Below are positions 1 through 11,718 of a DNA stretch of 64,000 nucleotides, piece after piece. The DNA is taken from assembly GCA_021234155.1 (NCBI GenBank), contig JAJEKV010000076.1, positions 5,786,649 through 5,850,648 of the forward strand. The letters are read 5' to 3'. The notes beneath the pieces were generated by a model, which saw only the letters and a program-made list of their open reading frames with translations, searched no databases and had not been told where the DNA came from. The position numbers and the translations under genes were made by a program. Position 1 is the first letter of the stretch, and every line of letters begins with the position of its first letter. The DNA is from Isoetes taiwanensis (Eukaryota; Streptophyta; Lycopodiopsida; Isoetales; Isoetaceae).

Positions 1-205
1 AAATTTAAGGAGGAAATATGTCGATTGAGAAGAAAGACTTCAAAGAACACTATTTTTAAGGAGGAAATATGTCCGGTGAGAAGAAAGACTTCAAAGAACA
101 ACATTTCCTAGGCAAAGTAATAGGTTTTGGTTTGTTTGTTTGGGTCCCATAGACCAATTGGTCTCCGTGGTAATACGATAAATGCCAATTCAATTCAACT
201 CTTAA
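1..205 (+). mobile_element. 3' end fragment of a LINE A element
   Basis: Bases about 141-200 resemble the 3' end of the minus-strand LINE A at 3,929-4,000: both carry a GGGTCCCATAG...GGTCTC block, then a CGATAAA run, then a short AT-rich pentamer tail (AATTC-like here, ATTCT there). Bases 4-105 are two copies of a 51-bp unit that differ at a few positions. I see no coding capacity. The match was made by eye and the left boundary lies outside the window. Confidence 0.5.
4..105. repeat. 51-bp direct tandem duplication
   Basis: Units at about 4-54 and 55-105 share TTAAGGAGGAAATATGTC and GAGAAGAAAGACTTCAAAGA and differ mainly at four bases in the middle. It lies in the LINE-derived fragment that starts the window. 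Confidence 0.8.
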
Positions 206-779
206 TTATGCTAATATTCATCAAATATGAGATACAACCGAAAAAGAGGTCTTCAAGGTTTTGAGTGAATAAAGAAATATCACATCGTCCACGTCACCGC
301 CCTTCTTAAAGAAACTTACGCCCTATGAAGGGCGATTTTGTTGTTCGAAAAAGAAGAAGACTCTTCGTTTCTTTTTGACCAACATCCTCACGGTTCTAAA
401 TGTTACGATTATTTGAAATCAAGATTCATGAAACAAATTTGCCTTGAAATAGGTAAGTGAGATTTAGGAATGCAATCCGAAGTGTCAAATATAAAATGTT
501 TTTCCTACTATGTATTACCTCTTTATGGCGAATGTTGGAGACATAGATGTTGCAATACCAAGTCATTGTGGTTTAAGAATCTTCCCCCTACTATGTCATG
601 ATCTATATTAGAAATGGAGGTGTGCACAATCAACCAACCTCGATTGTTTACCCAAACCTATGCAAAAATGTGGAGAGAAATGGGGAAGAAAATAAGTAAG
701 GCTAGGCTATGAAAAATGTTTGTTGGAGGTGCGAATAAGTAAAGTTTTCTCACTAGTGGTCTATTTGAGGCAAAAGCAA
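206..779. other. No gene recognised
   Basis: AT-rich sequence with no open frame over 60 codons and no recognisable protein similarity. Probably old transposon debris, given both flanks. Confidence 0.5.
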
Positions 780-870
780 AAGGGAGATAATCTCAATTAG
801 GTGCCAGTTACAGACATGGATCCCATCTTCCTCATGGAAATGGGAGCATGCGAAGGATTTCACTTGACTT
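780..870 (+). pseudogene. LINE A endonuclease fragment
   Basis: This short stretch matches the start of the LINE A endonuclease at 18,890-18,960: a GGAGATAATCTCAA-like lead-in, then a frame reading MDPIFLMEMGA where other copies read MDLIFLMETWEH. The similarity is lost about 30 codons on. It is a relic that encodes nothing intact. Confidence 0.5.
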
Positions 871-1289
871 TTTGAGGGATAAAACATTGGAAAATTTTAT
901 AGGTGAAGGATTAAAGGATTTGGAAACCAAGAGTCGCGGAGGGAGCCAGTGGACTCTATGACTTTGAAACTCTCTATCGCCACGAATGATTATCTAGCGC
1001 CCAAAAATAATTGTCATAGTCCCCTTTGGATTGAAGATTTCACGCGTGCCCATATTGCAATATCCGTACCAAAACAAGTGACAAAATCAGTAGGAAGATC
1101 TTGGAAAAGACATTTGGTGTCCATCCAAGAAACCACGCAAAAAGAAAAAACCTACAAAAGGCATTAGGTGTCCGCCTTGGAAAGGCATAGATCAATTACA
1201 ATGGTGGAAAATAGGTTTCTTGTAAGAAGGCTAAAAATTCGATGCAATTCTCGGATCATGCCTTCTCCAGGATATCCTATATGCGGTAA

Positions 1290-2376
1290 GTATGCATTAC
1301 ATGTAAGCATTAGCAACAATACGCACACAATAATATGCCACCATGAAGGGTGGCCCATCCATCATCGTCTTAACAACAACATCATACCAACGTAACATAA
1401 AAATGCATCATAAATGAGCACAATGGTTCCATGGGTGGCTAGAGTATCATGGGCACGACGCTTATAACTGACTTTAAACCCCCAAATACATAGATCAAGA
1501 TTCCCCACAAGTATCGAGCCCAAGACATCCTTTGAGATGTTGCCTACGAGCTAGGGATATCGGACCCATAACCGACCACCGCGATGATCGCCTATAAGCC
1601 TAATATACTATGGGGATCCAAAGAGCATTTCCCACCAATGCTCCACTTCCTCTACACCATTATGTCTGTTGTCTGGTGCTCAATCACAGCATAACCTCCA
1701 CAGCCTAGTGGACTCTTGTGCACAGGCCACAATTATTGAGATTTATGGGATTCTAGCTAGAAACATCTCTATTCCTAGTAGCCTTTAGGTCTCTACCCTC
1801 CCTTATCCCACAAGCACAGATGCAACAAAGGAACTACCATAAATTATAAATCCATTCATAACTTCAAATAGAGCATCAATATAAGATTAATCATCCATCT
1901 AAACAAGCAAGGGTTAATCTTTCACTAGAATCTGAAACTAGTTAAGCCTACTAGCTGGTATCTTGGCTAGATCCACTATCTCTAAGGTTCTCAAAAGTGT
2001 TGTGGTGGTTGAATAGGCTCCTCCTCCTTCTTCAATTGCTCCCAAATCAATTTGGGGCAAATTGGGGTTGAAGCCCCAATTTGATGGTCTCTAATTAGCA
2101 ATTTTCTTGTGCCCAATCAATTTGGATTAGGTGGAAATTGCTAAAACTATTTATTAATGGACTAATTGGACTAATTAGGGTTTAGACTAACAAAAAATGG
2201 GTTTGACGATCTAATGTTAACTAATATGCATAAAGTTGATGTAATGCACTACCTCATTATATTCCTTACTAGCGTGATAATGTATTGGAACATCCATGTT
2301 ATGGTGACGTAGTGTTTTAGCTATGTATTTATACGTTACGGTATCTATACAAGGCATATAATAGACGAACGTCACA
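1290..2376 (-). mobile_element. LTR of a chromovirus related to element A
   Basis: Collinear with the LTRs at 20.3, 31.8 and 47.9 kb. Shared landmarks are CCACCATGAAGGGTGG near 1,340, CTTGTGCACAGGCC near 1,725, GGTCTCTACCCTCCCTT near 1,790, and a right end ACGTCACA at 2,369-2,376. On the minus strand the right end reads TGTGACGT, preceded by the purine run TAAGGTGGAAAGAA (2,377-2,390), as expected for a 3' LTR and its polypurine tract. The left edge is unclear and may extend to about 1,168. No pol gene follows on the right, so this is an LTR plus a stub of internal sequence. Confidence 0.65.
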
Positions 2377-2390
2377 TTCTTTCCACCTTA
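2377..2390 (-). other. Polypurine tract of the 1.3-2.4 kb LTR element
   Basis: On the minus strand TAAGGTGGAAAGAA directly abuts the LTR start TGTGACG. This is the standard plus-strand priming site of an LTR retrotransposon, and it fixes the element's orientation as minus. Confidence 0.6.
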
Positions 2391-3858
2391 AAAATGATGC
2401 TATCCTTAGCATCAAGACTACCTTGTCACGGGGTCATGGGTTGCTCGCTTGGAGAACACATGACACAGGCTAGCATGCAAAGTTCTGGCCCTTAGAGGGT
2501 AACATATAAAGTGAAAGGTGTGTTAGGGATTGGGAAGCCGAGCAACCAAATAATTTAACAAAATGATTTGACAAATTGCCAAGAGGTTGTAAATTAGACT
2601 TAATGAGGAAAAATATCCAAGGTAGTAATGGTTATAAGATTGAAAGACTTTTAAGGGAACACAGGTTGTGTAACAACCTTATAGATACAACAGAGTATCT
2701 AGGATTTGATTTTTGGAGTGAATTGACTAAATTGCACTCTTATAAAATAAAAGTATGAGATTAATTTAAGATGTTTGAGTTATGGAACCTCCGTAAAACA
2801 AGGTACATTATGCCGAACAATGATACCTTGTTTCTTTAGCTTAGGTTTGAACTAAGCATGGCCTGTGGGAAAGCTATCGATTGAATGACATGGTAGCTAA
2901 TGTAGCTCCATGTAGAACATCGTTGGCATCATACGCCCCGCTCATAGAAAGTTATGTAGAGAAGCACAAGCGCATATGGATATAGATATAAAATATGGTT
3001 GGATGCAGTAGGTATGCTACAAGTATAGTATGCCATACAAATATGAAGCTGAACTAGGTAAAATTTCCCTAGAGGTTGATGACTAGTGGACTATTTAATA
3101 TCTCAAGCATACCTAAGTAAGCTACTAGAAGTGATGAAAGCTTGATAGGATGAGTGGTAATGTATCCTTCGTCGGATCCATACCAAAGAGAATGGCTATC
3201 ATATATATAGGTAATCCCATTGAATCACTGAGATTTGAGCCGCCTTAGGAAGGTATACTTATTAATCACTTATTACACTTTAACATTTGGCAAATACATT
3301 GCCATGTTGGTTGTGGGCACAACCACCAATTCTAAAAGAGATATACTTAGGATAATACTATATTAAGCACCATGTAGTTGAGGGAGAAGTGGCCAATAAA
3401 TATGTGGCACAATAATGTGGGGTTCCGTGGGAATTTGATATGGATGTAAAAAATGACAATTCTCAAAACCATAGACCATATCCTAAAACAATTGAATGAG
3501 TTGTTATAAAAAAAGACATAGATTTAAAATAGAAAATAATCACGTTAGCTCATTGGTTATATTGGCTAAAGTAGTCTTATTAGGACTTTTAGTTATTTTG
3601 ATAGAGGTTCGAGCTCCTCAGATTTTAATATTCTAAAACCTTAGGCAGAGCCATATAGAGGCTCGATATTCCATCAAAACCATAGGCTTAACGCGTATTT
3701 CATATTTCAAATCATAGGTTTCACAATCATAAAATGACCATGAAAGGAATACCACTTTAGAAGTGTAGATGTCTAACCATGGTGTTCGAGATGCAAAATA
3801 TTGATTGTATATTTTTACGCCTTGTGCACGTTGAATTAAGATATGATTCATGGAATGC
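2391..3858. other. Unassigned, probably internal retroelement remnant
   Basis: No open frame longer than about 70 codons and no recognisable domain. The first ~100 bases next to the polypurine tract are probably the end of the LTR element's internal region. The rest is AT-rich with no identifiable content. Confidence 0.4.
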
Positions 3859-3928
3859 TAGAATAGAATAGAATAGAATAGATAGAATAGAATAGAATAG
3901 AATAGAATAGAATAGAATAGAATAGAAT
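3859..3928. repeat. AGAAT/ATTCT microsatellite at LINE A 3' end
   Basis: About fourteen AGAAT pentamers with one irregular unit (GATAGAAT). On the minus strand this is (ATTCT)n directly after the LINE A 3' sequence, so it sits where a LINE tail would be. Confidence 0.9.
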
Positions 3929-4402
3929 GAATTTTATGATTTTATCGCCCACCTGAGACCAACCGCCTATGGGACCCAAGTACAAAGAGAGATCAAGAAG
4001 CGATACTACCAGATTAAAAACCCCCACCAAGGGTTTTTGGGAAAAACCTTAGTAGCAATAAGGATGCCGACATACCGCACGCTTATATACATAATCACAA
4101 GTACAAACCGAGGTTAATGCCCGGACAGGGGCATAATCGAAGTCCGCACAGATCCATTACCTCCTGGGAGGTAATGATCCCAACAAGCCTACAGAGGTCG
4201 TGCTCACTAGCTCATGCGGTGGCCCGATGGGGCATTAACTAACCGAGCATACCGAGCCCGGATATGCTCAGACACGGACAAAGCCCGAGGGCGGACTTTC
4301 ATCCCTCAATGGCGCCTCCGCTGACAAAGATCGGATGCACTCGGCCCTCCCGCTGCCCCCAATCCATCTCCCCCGCCTCAATGCGGAGGGTGGTGTGCCA
4401 GG

Positions 4403-5318
4403 CTAATGGAAGCAATCACCCCCGCTTTTTTCATGGGTAGATGGGTGCCCTCGTGAGCATGGGATTAACCCGCCGCCGATAATTTGCCACCTTGACATGT
4501 GACGTGGCCTTCCGTGATCCCAAAGCTTGGCCATGAAGCAAGCATCCAAGCATCGCTCAAGGCAGCGCTGCCTTCTTCTGGGTATGCATGACGGTCCACA
4601 TCCGGGTGCCTCGCGACATTCCATCGAGAACCACCGGGCTTGCTTGTCTTTTCCAAAGAAGCTTTGAGTCGCCAGGGCCCATCGCCATCGCCAAAGCAAG
4701 GTTGGGCAGCCGGGCTTCATCCATAGCCACCACCTTCCGAAGTAAATAATGTGACGCTCCAAGAACCCTCCTCAGAATGGAAGGAAGCCTGCCTCCCGAG
4801 CAAGATCCGATATGGAACCGCGGATTTCACTCCCTGCCTCTGCCAAGAAGGCCTTCAGACTGCCTAGATCGCTCCAAGTGGTGAGGGATATCATCGCCCC
4901 CACACTTCTTGCCCCATAGAGGAGGACCGGTTCAACCAAGGCCCCAACAAGTGTGTTTGGTGACCCCATGCATACAGCCTTTGTGATTGTTTTGCATTGC
5001 ATGTGGCTTTCCACCGCAAGGGACCAGAACCCGATGGATGCATCCCAAAGGTGTGGTAGTAGAAAACTCAATGCCCAAATACTTATAAGATCGAGCCACC
5101 TCCACTACCGCCGGGTAAGTGAATGAGGGAAGGCGTGGGTGCCGGATGATGGGACCAAAGAAGACCCTCGCCTTGGCCAAGTTAACTCTCATGCCGCTGA
5201 ATTGGCGTAAAGTGTCCAAAGCATCCGTGTGGCTGTATGTCCTCCTCGGGTATATGCGAAAGCGTGTCAACATCATCGCAAAGATATATGAGTTGCTCTG
5301 GATTATGTGGTGCATCAA
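4403..5318 (-). pseudogene. LINE A C-terminal RT/thumb region
   Basis: Minus-strand frames (5,318-4,932; 5,071-4,772; 4,762-4,403) read GMRVNLAKARVFFGP and VARSYKYLGIEFS, the conserved segment after the RT palm of LINEs ('N..K..' and 'YLG' blocks). Further on are ALVEPVLLYGARS and a Cys/His-poor C-terminus. The pieces are collinear but in three frames, so the protein is broken. Confidence 0.65.
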
Positions 5319-6440
5319 CCGAAGCCCGCTCGCCTAGCCATTCTTCTAGCCGGGTCAATGTACAAGCCTAAGAGCTGCCGGGAAATAGGGCAGCCCCGGC
5401 GCACCCCAATGTTACTAACAACGGGCCCCCGACAAAGGTGAGATGACCGAGCAAGCCTCAGATAGTTCAGATATAGCATTCTCGCGAAATCGACGGGTCC
5501 CTAGTCAGCCTCAACTGGCCCCACAACTTATCCCGAGGCATCGTGGTCAAAAGCCTTTATGTAAATCCACAAAGCAACAATACGTATTCTCGGCGCTGAT
5601 TCCGCTTATCCTCTATGAGTGTTCGCAGAGTGAAGATATGGTCAATAGTAGAATGCCGGCGGAAGTCGCCACGGAGAGCCCGCGACTTCTCCATCCTTCC
5701 GCCTAAAGTGTCGGGCCGCCAAGAATCCCAAGAAGCAACTTGGCAAAGACATGGTACGATAGTTGGTCTGTGGGGGTCCCCCGCTTTGTATATGGGCACA
5801 ACTCTACCGGTAGTCCAAAGGGGGGAAGCCTTCTTGCAATGCCCCGTTGAAGAGTGCCGTGGAGAACCGGCAGACCATTGGGGGCCCGCCCACTTGAGAA
5901 GCTCACCGCAAGATACCATCCAAATCTGCCGCCTTCCCGCTAGCGAGGCAGGCAGGCCCATTATGACATCCCTTTCAAGAATGACCGCAGCTAGGGCCTG
6001 CCTCGGGCGGAGGTATCGGTGCCCCCTTCCCATTGGGTCATACAACCGCCGCAAGTATCTCACCCATTGTTCCCGGTAATATTTCCCGTGGGTCAGGCAG
6101 CTTACTCAAGACCTTTCTCCGAAGGCCCTAGGGTGGCGTCTAGTAGACCAAACATCTGTTGTTGAGTTCGCAAGGTACCGCTTTTTGGTCTTGAGGAAGG
6201 AGCTGTATTGACCGGGACGGCTCGGTGGGCTTAATGGTGGGTCCAAAGACTTGGCGGAGCCATCATTTCAGCCCCGACACATTCGCCATCGAACTGATTG
6301 CGGGGAATGTGGTTGCAGCCTTCGTGGATCGCCGAGAGCGCCTCTCCCAAAGCATCCGCCCCTACCCCCGGCGAGGAGCCGGTTCACCGGGCCGTCATTG
6401 TTGAAATGTGGGAGTCGCAAAGACTCCTAGCACTCATGCT
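5300..6440 (-). pseudogene. LINE A reverse transcriptase, fingers/palm (frameshifted)
   Basis: The minus frame at 5,557-6,063 includes VPIYKAGDPHRPT and HSTIDHIFTLRTLIE, typical of plant LINE RTs and matched residue for residue by the plus-strand copy at 33,400-33,720. Downstream FADD-type motifs are disrupted in this copy. The domain would copy LINE RNA at the nicked target. Several frameshifts interrupt it. Confidence 0.7.
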
Positions 6441-6866
6441 CAAGCATCCTCAAGATAGACCGCCGCATGATCATAGTCCGTGACGCAACCGCGGGTACAT
6501 GGGGTGTTGGGGCAATGGGTGCTCGGGCTGGCCCGCCAATCTATCCGCAAGAACAGGGCCGATGGTCTGAGTCTACTTCCTCGCCCCGGCCACCGTCCCG
6601 ACATCGGGCGAAAGTGATCAAGTGTAGGCATTGCTCGCCCGCTAGCACGAATCCACCACACCGGGTGCCGCCCGGGTTCTCCCCGCCTACAAGTGAAGCG
6701 GCCGGAGGACGGCCACCGCCACCGCCAGCCCATTGCAAATGACCGTGTCAAAGATATCGCCAAAGAAAGAAAGCCGGCCATACCGCGGTCACCGGCTATC
6801 ATCCGACGCCTTTGGCCAAACCATCTCTCATGGGTCCATTTGCAACACATCCTCGCCTAGAGGTGC

Positions 6867-7358
6867 TTAATTTTGGGATCTCGCTTCGCCTCGCGGCGCC
6901 GCATTGAAATCTCCAAGCAACATGACCTTGCCCAATTGTTCAGACCGGCCAGATGTCATCATATAGATCGACATAGGGCTCCCCGCCCGGCCCACATCCG
7001 CGCGGTGGTAAAAGTTGCTCTCAAAGATGTGGGAAGTAGCAAGCCGCCACAAAGAGAGGGTCGCCATCGCCGTTTCGACTCGCACTCCACGTGTATCAGC
7101 AGCCTCGTATGCCTTGCAATGTGGAGACCGATTGGGCCAAGGTCGCCCGGGTAGTAACACGCAATTCCTCCGTGGTCCTCGCTTCCTGCACTCATTGAAG
7201 ACGAGTAGCCGGGTATCCTCGCAAATCGTAGCCTCGGACCAAAGATGTTCCCATGTTTCCATGAGGAAGATAAGGTCCATGTCCATGGCGCATGAATTGA
7301 GATCGCCCCCTCTCGCCATGGAAAGCCACGGCAATTCCGTGATACCACGCCGAGGCAC
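6867..7358 (-). pseudogene. LINE A APE-type endonuclease domain
   Basis: The 163-residue frame contains MDLIFLMETWEH, the N-terminal strand with the catalytic Glu of APE-like LINE endonucleases, and near its end LLGDFNAAPRG, the GDFN motif with catalytic Asp and Asn. The domain nicks target DNA to prime reverse transcription. Frame changes inside the domain and the lack of an open link to the RT make this copy non-functional as read. Confidence 0.75.
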
Positions 7359-7363
7359 GATCC

Positions 7364-8756
7364 CTATTTAGTGGCATGCATCGCCACTTCAGTCGGGTGG
7401 TAGTGGTGGTCCTGTGGGGAGTGGAAGATGTGGATGCTCAGGCCGGGGCCCCTCGAGGGGACTCGAGGGGCCGGAGTGCCCCGTGATCCCCGCTTGGTCG
7501 CCCAATTCCCTCGCGATCCTTTCCCCTGACCAGCCCCGGCCGCCTCCATGTTCAGTGGGTAGCCCCTCGACTTTGGCCAGCCACGCTTCGGGTCTTTGTT
7601 GGCCGGGGTCAAGTCCCTGGCCAACGTGATGAGCCGCCCCTTCAACTTCCGGCCCGACGCTGGGATGGCCACCCGCCTCGCACGCTCAATCAGAAGATGA
7701 CCACCCTGGGGCGATCGTGGCCAATTCCATGACGACTCGCTTTTCCAATGGTCACGTGTGCCGGGAACATCATCCGTCCAAGATCTGCGGTCCGAGTCGG
7801 GAAGTGAGATGTTCTCCCACTCCTCCGCCAGTGCCTCGACTACCACACAGGCTCCCCGCTGCTGTTCTCGAGTTCGGCACGGGGCCGCATGTGTTGGTTG
7901 AGATGGTGAGGCATAGGCCGCGGGCCGGGCGCCGGGTGGTGGCGGCCCCGGGCAGGATCCGGGATATGTCCGCAGCAGTGTTGCGTGCTGACGCCTTTAG
8001 GTTGTTGGGTTCGGGGTTGGTGTGTTCTTTTGTCGCGGGTTTCTCGCTTCTCCTGAGTTTGGAGCTCAGCTCTGCAGACATTGTCATGTCTTGCCATCTC
8101 ACAGCCGGTAATGGCAGAAGTTGCTCATGTGCTCGCCTCGAGGCCCTTGCCTTGTTAGGCAACGGCCACCAAGCTCCCGTGAGGCTCCCCTCGTATAAAT
8201 CCTTAATTCAAGAGTGCTCGGCCGCCTCGATAGCTTCCAAAGCGCCCGACTCCTTGTCTCACAATGGCGCCTCCCGCAACCTCTCCTCGACAGTGAGGGC
8301 GGCCAGGCTCCTCGTAAGGCGCGGGCTCTTAGCCTCCTCAACCGCCCCTCGATCCGGAGACAGGTTACGAAAGTGTCTCCCCGCTTCTACCTCGTTCGCC
8401 CCAAGGCCCCAGCCTATACGCCAACACGGCGTCTACACGCTTCTCATATCTCCGCAAGCTCCTCGCCGGGTATTGCCGTCACAAATTGTGGCAAGTGGAT
8501 GCTATCATCCGCCTCGCCGACGCCGATCCTCCACTTCGCGGATTCGCCGCTTTTCCGCACCAATCGCCGCAGGTAACATCCGAGATGTTATGTTCTCCAC
8601 CTCTATCGGGAGGCCTGCAAGGCGTGCACTGTTGGCCTCAACCCTCGCCTGGATGCGGCTCCAAGGTTCGACCGGGCGGATTGCCCGGTGGTGGTGGCTC
8701 GGCCTGGCCGGACCGCCTTGGGCCTTGGCCGCCTCCTCTTCATGGAAAGGAGACTT
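7364..8756 (-). pseudogene. LINE A ORF1 region (broken)
   Basis: The minus strand carries several overlapping open segments (7,364-7,846; 7,770-8,162; 8,099-8,341) rich in Arg, Ala, Glu and Pro, with a heptad-like, probably coiled-coil stretch near 8,550-8,650. Being upstream of the endonuclease fits an ORF1 RNA-binding protein. I see no clear zinc knuckle, and no single frame covers the region. Confidence 0.45.
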
Positions 8757-9280
8757 AAGTTTCTAATGTGCAACATAGATGCAAGTCTATGCATAAGCAG
8801 GATGAGAACATAGTTTAGTGGATATGCTTAATGATGTTGGTCAAATGCATGTCCATCGTGCATGATAAAACTTAATGGAATGGAGTGCAGCATGTCTCCT
8901 ATTGGAGCAAAAAGGGATCCAAATAAAAGACAGAAAGACATGACGTTGGATGACTAATCTCCTACAAAACGGAAATGAATTTGCATTCACGTCCATTTTG
9001 GTGACATGACAATAGTGTAGAACGTAGTGTCCGCACAAGGTCAAGAGAATTGAGGTCACAATGAGGGACAATGAGAATAGGCATCCTATTAGACCGTTAG
9101 AATGGAAGAAAACAAAATTAGTATATGGAGCAATTGTTTAAAAGCCGCAACAATTTATGCCGAAGCTTTGGTGAAGCCGCATACTATCGAAAAGTTCACG
9201 TTAATGAGGCAATTAGTGAGACAATGAATCGACAATTTTCTATTCTATTCTCTATTAGTATCCTGTGGACTATAAAAATC
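8757..9280. other. Unassigned sequence between LINE A and microsatellite
   Basis: No open frame over 80 codons. A faint resemblance to copia reverse-transcriptase wording near 8,860-8,960 was not strong enough to call. The last ~20 bases before the microsatellite (GTGGAC-TATAAAAATC) recall the LINE A 3' end before its own tail. Confidence 0.35.
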
Positions 9281-9360
9281 ATTCTATTCTATTCTATTCT
9301 ATTCTATTCTATTCTATTCTATTCTATTCTATTCTATTCTATTCTATTCTATTCTATTCT
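9281..9360. repeat. (ATTCT)16 microsatellite
   Basis: Sixteen uninterrupted ATTCT pentamers, preceded by a looser CTATTCTATTCTCT run at 9,240-9,254. It is the same pentamer as the LINE A tail at 3,859-3,928, on the opposite strand. Confidence 0.97.
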
Positions 9361-10640
9361 ATAAGGCTATGACAAATGAGAATGTTAAAGAGTTTGTCAT
9401 GTGGAGGCGCGTTCGATGGGCAATGGTGACTTGTTTGAACAGGTCAATGTAGCGAACAATAATGTGTGGATATTAAAGGAGGGTTTGAAAATTTGTTGAT
9501 AATAACATTTCAATTATACGAATTGTGAATGGACACTCTGAATAGTCCAAAGTGTCGAGTATGAATATGGTAGGTGCTTGATGAGCATCTTTCCAAGGAG
9601 AATGTGGTCTGGACTTGGTAATATGGTCTCGAATTTCGAGGAATAGCTCCTTGTTTGTATATTTCGCATCCGGAACCATTCATTCTGAAAGCATGAAGGA
9701 AGGAAAAGGTAGATGATAGAACCTTTATTTTCGAGGCCGTACGATGTATTAGAAGAGTGTTGTTTAGTGTCTTTAAGCTATGCTTTGAACACTTGTACTA
9801 AAAAGTTGGATTGAAGTCTCTTATTCGAGAACTTGCTCACCAGGATATGATGGTTACTTTGAACTAAAGTTGGTTTATGAGGATTAATCATAGACTCAGA
9901 GAACTGTGGTGTGTAATCCAAAATATATCTATGACGTACGATCACAACTTGTGAAAAGACGTTTGAGATTACAAGAGGTTAAATTTCTTGTGGATAATAT
10001 TATCCACGAGATTATTAAATATAAATGCATTATAATTAAAGGTCAAGACAAGATTATACATGGTAAAACACATGTATTATACTTGTGGGTGTGTGGGATC
10101 CTGTGATACGGGTTGCAAAGTTGAACATAGCTATGTGGCCATGTCAAGTAGTCACATATGATTGTAGACTTAGCAATGACTCACATATGTTACTATATGG
10201 CATAATAACACGGTAATGGTCAGAATGTTGGAAGATTAAGTAGTTTCAAATACTACATTAGTGATGATTCAAGTTATCTCAATTGTGTAGAGTTAACTAT
10301 TGTCGATAGTACAACTTATGAATTGAAGGAGCTTGTGAGCTGTCTTTTTTCCTGCTAAGTGTCGGTTGATGGGATTCTTCACTGTTCAATAACACAAGAA
10401 TTTGTTCGACTTAGAGTGATTGGATCTCCAGATCACCTAGGGTGGTCAATCCAAGATGCAAATTTTTTGGTATAATGAAGATCAAAATGCAACAAGAGTT
10501 CTAATATAGCTTGTTATGGGCCAACCCATTCACCATAATTTTTTTGATGATGTATATGCTTGTTAGGAGCCAATTTATCCATTCACCATAAAAGTTTTGA
10601 CGATGTATATAGCTTGTGGATAGGCTAGAGTTACAAAAAG
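9361..10640. other. No gene recognised
   Basis: AT-rich DNA with no open frame over 70 codons and no recognised element. It lies between the microsatellite and the tandem repeats upstream of the Tudor-like gene. Confidence 0.4.
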
Positions 10641-11369
10641 AAAGCTTCACCATTTAAAAAGAAGCATGCTATGGTTATTTTATGTTGTATGGAGCATATG
10701 AAACTTCTATGAATTAGGAAATGCTCTCCTTGTTCCTGAAAGCTTCACCATCCATTCAGCAAGCTTGCTATAGAGAAGCATGCTACAGTTATTTTATGTT
10801 GTATGGAGCATATGAAACTTCTATGAATTAGGAAGAACTCTCCTTGTTCCTTGATTGTTTTCTTCTCATCGGGATATATATTCTGATATGTAATAGGATA
10901 TGTAAGGCTGGATTATGAATAGATTGTAGTAGTGCTAGATAATGACATTCTACGGTCGAAGGCCATGTGGAGAAAAAAAACATAGAATTTTCTAGTCCAT
11001 ACATCAAAAGTTAAACTTTTTTTTCTAGGACTTAAGAAATCCCTTTTCCTTTTATCCGAACATTGCATATGGAACTTCTAAGAACTAGGAAAAACTCTCC
11101 TTATTCGTTGCTTGTTTTCTTCTTATTGGGAGAGGATTAAAGCAGAATTATTTATTGATAATATATTTTAATAAGTAGGAGGATAGTTAAAAGAAATGGA
11201 ATATTTGAATAGATTGTAGTTGTGCTAGATAATGACATCCTACAAAAATAATGGTTGAAGGCCATGTGGAAGAAAAAAAAACATAAAATTTTATAGTCCA
11301 TGCATCAAAAAATGAGACTTTCTTTTCTAGGACTTACGAAATTCCATTTCCTTTTATCCGAACGTTGCA
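10641..11369. repeat. Diverged tandem repeats upstream of the Tudor-like gene
   Basis: Two nested levels. A short unit of about 80-100 bp (10,641-10,738 and 10,738-10,851) shares AAAGCTTCACCAT, GAAGCATGCTA and TATGTTGTATGGAGCATATG. A longer unit runs 10,808-11,064 and again 11,065-11,369; both copies contain GTGCTAGATAATGACAT, a GAAGGCCATGTGGA block followed by an A-run, and TTTCTAGGACTTA...TTTTATCCGAAC. The second long unit ends exactly where the likely 5' UTR begins, so promoter sequence may have been duplicated. Confidence 0.8.
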
Positions 11370-11545
11370 ACCCAGAATTATTCCCGGCGGCCGAGATTGC
11401 ACAGTGTAAATTCTTCTCACGATAGTCGTCTGGGATTAAACCTCTAAAGCCCAAATCGAGGAGTATTTGCGAGTGCAGCACAGATTGCATCCACTCTGAG
11501 TGGTCGATCTTTATTCGTAAACTCGGACAGGCACTACTTAACCTT
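11370..11545 (+). other. Likely 5' UTR exon of the Tudor-like gene
   Basis: A GC-richer block ends in a good donor (AACCTT|GTGAGTA at 11,545/11,546). An acceptor TTTTGCTAG follows at 11,674, ahead of the coding start at 11,719. The transcription start is not visible and no convincing TATA box is placed. A leader intron is common in plant housekeeping genes. Confidence 0.45.
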
Positions 11546-11718
11546 GTGAGTATTCAAGCTTCTTCTTGCTAGGGTTTCTCTGTCTTTTTTTCCTCCTCTT
11601 TGGCTCTTATGTAGTTAAACAGAAAGATTGGAAACCTAAGTGCTGAGTACATGATGTTTTAGTGCTTTTGCTAGGTTGTATGTGATGCTTGCTTGTGGGT
11701 TTTAAGAAGCTTGAGGAT

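Larger units (their letters stand above)
3929..8756 (-). mobile_element. LINE A, copy 1 (non-LTR retrotransposon), decayed
   Basis: Read on the minus strand, the order is ORF1 (8,756 to about 7,400), APE-type endonuclease (7,358-6,867), reverse transcriptase (about 6,800-5,300), C-terminal region (5,318-4,403), 3' UTR, then an ATTCT tail. Every module matches the plus-strand LINE A copy split around element A. Many frameshifts and stops break it. The DNA is GC-rich compared with its flanks, and long open frames on the plus strand (such as 7,717-8,766) are antisense shadows. The 5' edge is approximate. Confidence 0.8.

Noticed and set aside
5615-6079. 154-residue plus-strand open frame
   Set aside because: Antisense to the LINE A reverse transcriptase.
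7717-8766. 349-residue plus-strand open frame
   Set aside because: Antisense to LINE A ORF1 in GC-rich DNA. The translation is Arg/Ser/Ala/Pro-rich with no domain, and the minus strand carries the LINE modules.
8840-9070. Possible copia reverse-transcriptase fragment
   Set aside because: Only a few residues resemble a copia block, and no catalytic motif could be placed.
9125-9364. 79-residue frame ending in repeated FYSIL
   Set aside because: Its end is a translation of the ATTCT microsatellite, and the rest has no support.
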